Positions 59,837-64,000 of a stretch of 64,000 nt of DNA are shown piece by piece. Position numbers and translations under genes: made by a program. This stretch comes from Betaproteobacteria bacterium. GTDB lineage: Bacteria > Pseudomonadota > Gammaproteobacteria > Burkholderiales > Burkholderiaceae. The notes below the pieces were generated by a model that was not told the DNA's origin, did no database searches, and saw nothing but the letters and a program-made list of their open reading frames with translations. The DNA lies in contig RFMZ01000201.1 of the NCBI GenBank assembly GCA_009927445.1, positions 55,053 through 119,052 of the forward strand, given 5' to 3'. Positions within the stretch are counted from its first letter, which is position 1. The number at the start of each line of letters is the position of its first letter.

Positions 59837-60826
59837 TTACTCTGCTTTAATATTTGCATTTTTTACGATCGCACCAAAACGTGTTAAATCAAATTTAATT
59901 TGCTCAGCAAATTTTTCAGGAGAACCAACTGTAGCTGTAATACCCATCGCATTTAACCGTTCCTTACCCTCAGTCGAGCCAAGGATTTCGTTTAAGGCTT
60001 GATTCAGTCGCAGAATAACTGGTCTTGGAGTTTTTGTAGGTGCTAATAAACCAACCCAACTACTCAGCTCAAAGTCTTTGATACCACTTTCTATAAATGT
60101 TGGTACATCCGGCAAGCTAGAACTGCGCTGAAAACTAGAGACGGCCAGTGGTGTTAATCGGCCAGACTTAATATGCTGGTTTGCACCAGCAACCGCAGTG
60201 TAGACAAGTGGAATATTGCCACCCAACAGATCAGTCATCGCCTGACCACCCCCTTTATAGGGAATGTGAACGAGATTAGCGCCTGTCTTTTGCTTTAATA
60301 ATTCTCCAGCGATATGCGGCGAACTACCCGCTCCAGAAGTCCCATAAGATAAACCCTGTGGATCTTTCTTAGAAATTGCAATCATGTCATTGACAGTTTT
60401 ACCAGGAAAGTTATTGTTTGCGACTAAGATTAAAACTGCATCACCAATTTTACCGATGGGGGAAAAATCTTTGACTGTATCAAAAGAAATCTTTTCAAAA
60501 ACATGCGGATTAATGACCAGCGTACCATCAAAGCCTAGCAATAAGGTATAGCCGTCCGGCTCAGCACTCGCGACTTGGTAAGAGCCAATATTACCTGAGG
60601 CACCTGGACGATTTTCAACAACTACTTGTTGGCCAAGCTTCGTAGATAACTGATCTGCAATATATCTACCTGAGGTATCTGTAACCCCTCCAGGAGTAAA
60701 CGGCACAATTAAACGAATGGGTTTTACAGGATATACGCTTTGGGCATAGGTAAGTGATATGGCAAATAAGCAGCTAATTAGACTCATACCAAACCACTGC
60801 ATCAGCTGATGTAAATTTATTTTCAT
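59837..60826 (-). CDS. Bug-family periplasmic receptor (8 of 8), lyase operon
   Basis: A 329-aa Bug receptor. A signal peptide (NLHQLMQWFGMSLISCLFAISL, cut after YAQS) precedes YPVKPIRLIVPFTPGGVTDTSGRY. VVENRPGASGNIGSYQVASAEPDGYTLL and LVHIPYKGGGQAMTDLLGGNIP are the family blocks. It is 28 bases after the isocitrate lyase-like gene and 13 before the AbrB-type gene, a compact lyase/receptor/membrane operon. Confidence 0.92.
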   Translation of the reverse strand: MKINLHQLMQWFGMSLISCLFAISLTYAQSVYPVKPIRLIVPFTPGGVTDTSGRYIADQLSTKLGQQVVVENRPGASGNIGSYQVASAEPDGYTLLLGFDGTLVINPHVFEKISFDTVKDFSPIGKIGDAVLILVANNNFPGKTVNDMIAISKKDPQGLSYGTSGAGSSPHIAGELLKQKTGANLVHIPYKGGGQAMTDLLGGNIPLVYTAVAGANQHIKSGRLTPLAVSSFQRSSSLPDVPTFIESGIKDFELSSWVGLLAPTKTPRPVILRLNQALNEILGSTEGKERLNAMGITATVGSPEKFAEQIKFDLTRFGAIVKNANIKAE

Positions 60827-60854
60827 GAAAATCTCCCCATTCTAGTGATTGAGT

Positions 60855-61730
60855 CTACTTACTTTCAATATACTTTTTTTCAAATTCCCAGACATCCTCA
60901 AACCCCATCAATTTTGATAACTCAGTAAAATCGTATAAGTCCTGGTTAATATCGACAGATGAACCCATCTGCTTAAACTGCTCATAAACGGCTACCATCG
61001 CTTGCGTAGCAGCTAATAAAGCAGTCACAGGGAAAATCGCAATACGATAACCAAGTTCTTGTAATTCATTTTTAGTCAGTACTGGAGTTCGTCCTTTTTC
61101 AACCATATTGGCAATCATCGGAATCCCCTTGAAATGTTGACAAATGATTGCCATTTCTTCGATTGACTCGGGTGACTCAATAAATAAAATATCTGCGCCA
61201 GCCCTGACATAAGCCTCTCCTCGGCGTAATGCCTCATCCAATCCAAGGGTAGTGCGTGCATCAGTGCGCGCAATAATCTTAAAATGAGGATCAACTCTAG
61301 CATCAACAGCTACTTGAATTTTTTGGACCATTTCTTCTAAAGAAATAACACGTCGGCCAGGCGTATGACCACATTTTTTAGGGAACTCCTGGTCCTCTAG
61401 CTGAATTGCTGCTGCCCCAGCGTTTTCATAGCCACGAATCGTGTGACGCACATTGAGTAGGCCACCATACCCAGTGTCACCATCTGCAATTAATGGTGTT
61501 TTGGCCATACTTGCCATTGCAGTAACTCGACCCAGCATGTCAGAAAATGTTGCTAAGCCAGCATCCGGCAAACCCAATAAAGATGCCACAGTGCCATAAC
61601 CGGTCATGTAAAGAGCCTCAAAATTCATCCTATCGGCTAGTCTTAATGAAACCATCTCAAAGACCCCGGGAGCAACAATCAGATGATTTTCTTGCAACCG
61701 ATCGGCAAAGGCCCTTCTACCATCGCTCAT
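60855..61730 (-). CDS. Isocitrate lyase/PEP mutase-superfamily lyase
   Basis: A 291-aa TIM-barrel enzyme. DGDTGYGG (83-90), LEDQEFPKKCGH (111-122, with the KKCGH loop that marks C-C lyases rather than PEP mutase) and IARTDARTTLGLDEALRRGEAY match methylisocitrate, dimethylmalate or citramalate lyases and oxaloacetate decarboxylases of the family. AAAGGGGGCGTA precedes ATG 61730. It is the first gene of its operon, with the Bug and AbrB-type genes following. The substrate is likely a substituted malate-type acid that is cleaved to pyruvate or a related oxoacid. Confidence 0.88.
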   Translation of the reverse strand: MSDGRRAFADRLQENHLIVAPGVFEMVSLRLADRMNFEALYMTGYGTVASLLGLPDAGLATFSDMLGRVTAMASMAKTPLIADGDTGYGGLLNVRHTIRGYENAGAAAIQLEDQEFPKKCGHTPGRRVISLEEMVQKIQVAVDARVDPHFKIIARTDARTTLGLDEALRRGEAYVRAGADILFIESPESIEEMAIICQHFKGIPMIANMVEKGRTPVLTKNELQELGYRIAIFPVTALLAATQAMVAVYEQFKQMGSSVDINQDLYDFTELSKLMGFEDVWEFEKKYIESK

Positions 61731-61749
61731 TACGCCCCCTTTATAATTA

Positions 61750-61826
61750 TGGCCTGCCCAGCACGATTCGAACGTGCGACCTACGGCTTCGAAGGCCGTT
61801 GCTCTATCCAGCTGAGCTATAGGCAG
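61750..61826 (-). tRNA. tRNA-Arg (anticodon TCG)
   Basis: A complete 77-base tRNA. On the minus strand the acceptor is CTGCCTA pairing with TGGGCAG, the D-arm starts TAGCTCAG, the anticodon loop is CTTCGAA (anticodon TCG, reading CGA codons) and the T-arm is GCACG TTCGAAT CGTGC. A G discriminator base and an encoded CCA end follow. It is 19 bases upstream of the lyase gene on the same strand. Confidence 0.95.
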
Positions 61827-61885
61827 ATATATCTATTGATTTTAACTGATTTACCAACAACTTTGATAGTGACTTTTTAAGTCAG

Positions 61886-61897
61886 TCCTGTTATAAA
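61886..61897 (+). promoter_or_regulatory. Possible extended -10 promoter for the methyltransferase gene
   Basis: TG, one base, then TATAAA (61892-61897) forms an extended -10 element 33 bases upstream of ATG 61931. There is no matching -35 at the usual distance. This is a tentative call. Confidence 0.35.
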
Positions 61898-61930
61898 ATA
61901 CGAGTGTCCTTTTAATCCAATTCCAAGCTT

Positions 61931-62788
61931 ATGAAAATTTCTAAAATATATATCTTTTTGATCGGTATTACACTCAGTTTCGCACTCATTATTCCAGTAA
62001 GTGCTCAAAATCGTTTTGATGTTGGCGATGATAAATACACCCCCAGTATGGGCCAGAGTGGAAAAGATGTCATTTGGATACCGACGGGTAATGATTTAGT
62101 AAGCTCCATGCTAAAAATTGCTGAAGTGACACCAAAAGATCTCGTCTACGATCTGGGCGCAGGGGATGGAAAAATTGCGATTGCCGCAGCTAAAGAGTTT
62201 GGGGCGAATGCTATTGGTATTGAGTTTAACCCTGATATGGCTGCCCTAGCACAAAGAAATGCTAATCGAGCTGGTGTCGGTAATAAAGTGAAGATTATCA
62301 ATGGTGATATTTTTGTTGAGGACTTTAGCAAGGCAACGGTAGTTACCCTGTACCTGTTACCTCACCTCAATATCAAACTTCGTCCAATCATCCTGAATAT
62401 GAAACCAGGCACTCGAATCGCTTCGCATGCTTTTAATATGGGGGACTGGGAACCTGATAAAGAAATAGATAGCAGTATGGCTAGAGGCTATTTTTGGGTT
62501 GTCCCAGCCAAAGTTGAAGGTAATTGGGCGCTCACGGGTATCGAACCCCAAAGTAAAGTGGTTCTTAACCTTGCGCAACGATATCAAAAAATTGGAGGTG
62601 TACTTACTATCGGTAATACATCTCAATCAATCCTGAATGCTCAAATTAGTGGAGATAAATTAAGCTTTGGCTATATTGATCGTAATCAGCAATTTCATAC
62701 AGCAATAGTTAAAGTGAATGGCTCAGAATTGATAGGCCATAACAAAGGCGAAAACTCCGATAGTGAAATTGTAGGTAAACGCTTCTAA
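61931..62788 (+). CDS. Class I SAM-dependent methyltransferase with N-terminal signal peptide
   Basis: A 285-aa protein with an apparent Sec signal peptide (MKISKIYIFLIGITLSFALIIPVSAQ, cut after about residue 26) and then a class I methyltransferase core. VYDLGAGDGKIAIAAAK (motif I near 74-80), GIEFNPDMAALAQ (motif II acidic Glu) and IINGDIFVEDF (motif III-like) bind SAM. TVVTLYLLPHLNIKLRPI follows. The C terminus is a beta-rich segment (TIGNTSQSILNAQISG) of unknown role. Export of a SAM-dependent enzyme is odd because SAM is cytosolic; it may be membrane-anchored, or the N terminus may be misread. Confidence 0.8.
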   Translation: MKISKIYIFLIGITLSFALIIPVSAQNRFDVGDDKYTPSMGQSGKDVIWIPTGNDLVSSMLKIAEVTPKDLVYDLGAGDGKIAIAAAKEFGANAIGIEFNPDMAALAQRNANRAGVGNKVKIINGDIFVEDFSKATVVTLYLLPHLNIKLRPIILNMKPGTRIASHAFNMGDWEPDKEIDSSMARGYFWVVPAKVEGNWALTGIEPQSKVVLNLAQRYQKIGGVLTIGNTSQSILNAQISGDKLSFGYIDRNQQFHTAIVKVNGSELIGHNKGENSDSEIVGKRF

Positions 62789-62805
62789 CTAAAATAGCTT
62801 ACCGC

Positions 62806-62853
62806 ATGGACGCCTTCAGACTAGGAGAGTTTGCTAGTCTGGATAATGTCCAT
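62806..62853. other. Nested stem-loop after the methyltransferase gene
   Basis: An inner perfect 8-bp stem CAGACTAG/CTAGTCTG with a 9-base loop (62817-62841) is enclosed by an outer 6-bp stem ATGGAC/GTCCAT (62806-62811 and 62848-62853). It starts 18 bases after the methyltransferase stop. With no T-tract it is not a standard intrinsic terminator. It could be an RNA 3' end structure or an operator. Confidence 0.5.
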
Positions 62854-63416
62854 CCTTATGATCCTTCAGCATGCGCAGCTGATGAACGCCACTGGTAATG
62901 GCCTCGCCGAAGACTACTTGGCTTATATCGATTCTGATTATTGGTAAAACGTCAACTTCCTTGCTCGAGAGAAAGCTGTTTCATCATTTCCAAATGATTT
63001 TTTGGATGAATCAATAAATTATATTTTGGGGTATTTGAGTGTCTTTCGCTTTTGCTAGTTTCGCTTGATCTGCCAGGATCATAGAGCTCTAATGGCTTTT
63101 TCGATAGTGCTCTACTAGTAAATGATTCTATTTTGCCAGAACAGGATTGCTAGTAATGGATAGAATAGCGATGATTATTTGACTGATGGATTTAGTTGTG
63201 AGCATACCTGATTAACGTATCTAGTATTCGCATGGTTTACAGGCACATCTTAGAAGTGTCTATTGAATATGAATTATGATAAAGGCTACTGTGAGTAGCA
63301 ACTAATTTCTTAAGTATTACCTCCTCATAACATCTCATACATGATAAATCCCCCAACACGAATTAATTTGATTTAAAGGCCTGCGTAGATTAAAGTTAAA
63401 AGATAAAAAAAGCAGC

Positions 63417-63460
63417 TTTTAATGTAGCGTTCACTAAATTTTAATGTATCATTCACTAAA
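63417..63460. repeat. Exact-phase tandem repeat, two 22-base units, upstream of nadC
   Basis: Two 22-base units follow each other directly (63417-63438 and 63439-63460) and differ at only two positions. Each reads TTTTAATGTA, then a variable C-containing triplet, then TTCACTAAA. The period is two helix turns. The end lies 85 bases before the nadC start. AATGTA and TTCACT within a unit form a partial dyad, so each may bind a dimeric regulator side by side. Confidence 0.65.
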
Positions 63461-63545
63461 CAAATTAATAATTAATGACCTATCAATCTGATTATTGAAG
63501 GTAATTTATAGTATCTCTCATATTTACGTCGATAAAGGAATTCTT

Positions 63546-64000
63546 ATGTACGATATATTTCAAACAGAAAAACTCATCGAACTTTGGCTGACAGAGGATA
63601 TTGGACATTGCGACTTGACAGTCCAACTCATGATCCCAGAAGATGCTTTGGGTACTTTTTATATGAATGCAAGGGAACCCATGTACATTGCCGGTTTAGA
63701 TGTTGCAGCGCGGGTTTTTAGTAAGTATGATTCACGACTACAAATAACTCGCCATGTCAAAGATGGAGATCAGGTTCAACAGGGAACCAAATTATTGACG
63801 GTTACCGGACCAGCGCGCAGTATTCTTACTGCCGAACGCCCTGCCCTCAATATTGCTCAACGACTCTGCGGTATTGCGACCGAAACTGCGCGCTATAACG
63901 CTGAAATTCAAGGTACTCAGGCCCGTTTAATCGATTCACGTAAAACTACGCCAGGCTTGCGAATGCTTGAAAAACACGCCGTAGTTTGTGGCGGTGGACT
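63546..64000 (+). CDS. nadC: Nicotinate-nucleotide pyrophosphorylase (carboxylating), 3' end outside window
   Basis: The first 151 residues of a NadC-type phosphoribosyltransferase, which makes nicotinate mononucleotide from quinolinate and PRPP. The start MYDIFQTEKLIELWLTEDIG and FYMNAREPMYIAGLDVAARVF form the N-terminal domain. ERPALNIAQRLCGIATETARY and the DSRKTTPGLRMLEKHAVVCGGG segment, with the catalytic and PRPP-binding Arg/Lys, are diagnostic for the NadC/ModD family. The related ModD cannot be excluded, since the end is missing and no modABC or nadA/nadB genes are within the window. The reading frame continues past base 64000. Confidence 0.88.
   Translation, partial: MYDIFQTEKLIELWLTEDIGHCDLTVQLMIPEDALGTFYMNAREPMYIAGLDVAARVFSKYDSRLQITRHVKDGDQVQQGTKLLTVTGPARSILTAERPALNIAQRLCGIATETARYNAEIQGTQARLIDSRKTTPGLRMLEKHAVVCGGG

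Larger units (their letters stand above)
62789..63545. other. 757-base gene-poor region
   Basis: No frame of 60 codons or more is found. Two overlapping short frames (62806-62898, 31 codons; 62858-62947, 30 codons) look protein-like, but both stop early; the second would continue NVNFLAREKAV after its stop. They may be remnants of a dead gene, or chance. A nested hairpin (62806-62853) and a 22-base tandem repeat (63417-63460) are annotated separately. The segment before NadC holds that gene's promoter. Confidence 0.5.

Noticed and set aside
60855..61730. Phosphoenolpyruvate mutase for phosphonate synthesis
   Set aside because: The loop is KKCGH as in C-C bond lyases, and there is no phosphonate gene set; the decarboxylase pair at 42469-43598 is 17 kb away.
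61750..61826. tRNA-Arg as an integration site of a mobile island
   Set aside because: No integrase gene, no repeated tRNA 3' end and no phage-like gene was found on either side within the window.
1..64000. CRISPR array, insertion sequence or toxin-antitoxin module
   Set aside because: No regularly spaced direct repeats of array length, transposase motif or small two-gene toxin pair was seen on either strand.

Overview
The window looks like chromosomal DNA of a low-GC betaproteobacterium of the order Burkholderiales. GC is roughly 40-43% by eye. It carries eight periplasmic Bug-type solute receptors, DUF4936 and a dense set of small catabolic operons. A Polynucleobacter-like or other low-GC Burkholderiaceae/Alcaligenaceae host would fit, but I cannot fix the genus from sequence alone. 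I saw no phage, insertion sequence, CRISPR array or rRNA. The only RNA gene is a tRNA-Arg(TCG) near 61.8 kb. Genes at both ends (2-oxoacid oxidoreductase alpha, NadC) run out of the window.

Layout. 0-8 kb: the alpha and beta subunits of a 2-oxoacid:ferredoxin oxidoreductase, a double-CDGSH iron-sulfur protein, a lone PAS domain, an amidase, DUF1993, a carboxylesterase, DUF4936, the flavin prenyltransferase UbiX, a RidA-like protein and a glyoxalase-like protein. 8.5-14 kb: a Bug receptor facing a minus-strand operon Bug > UbiD-type decarboxylase > gamma-glutamyltransferase-like hydrolase. UbiX makes the prenyl-FMN cofactor that UbiD enzymes need, so the two loci are functionally linked. 14-19 kb: an Lrp/AsnC regulator divergent from quinone reductase-like > hotdog thioesterase > acyl-CoA ligase (split by a frameshift) > Cds1-like PLP enzyme. 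A 14-bp perfect inverted repeat sits between regulator and operon. 19.5-25.4 kb: a complete RND metal-efflux operon (outer-membrane factor, adaptor, CzcA-type pump). 25.8-29.4 kb: two Bug receptors, a cupin and an exported metallo-beta-lactamase-fold hydrolase.

29.7-58.4 kb is an almost uninterrupted catabolic island. It holds acyl-CoA dehydrogenase > CoA-transferase > MmgE/PrpD; Bug > mandelate racemase-like enzyme; Bug; VOC > FAD monooxygenase > alpha/beta hydrolase > aconitase-like large and small subunits. On the minus strand it has an HsaA/HpaB-type flavin monooxygenase, a split thiamine-diphosphate decarboxylase and an esterase lipoprotein. Next come VOC, GntR regulator and Bug; a short-chain dehydrogenase; epimerase > CoA-transferase > hydrolase; and a full branched-chain-amino-acid-type ABC importer (LivKHMGF) followed by a dehydrogenase and an amidase. 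Together these suggest uptake and breakdown of several carboxylates, amides and probably aromatic compounds through CoA esters. The actual substrates are not identifiable here.

58.4-64 kb: a small hydrophilic protein; the operon isocitrate-lyase-like enzyme > Bug > AbrB-type membrane protein; tRNA-Arg; an exported methyltransferase; a gene-poor 0.75-kb stretch ending in a 22-bp tandem repeat; and the start of nadC. The best candidates for something undescribed are the monooxygenase/hydrolase/aconitase-like cluster with its unusual small subunit, and the lyase/Bug/AbrB operon. The second may pair a Bug receptor with a permease other than TctAB.
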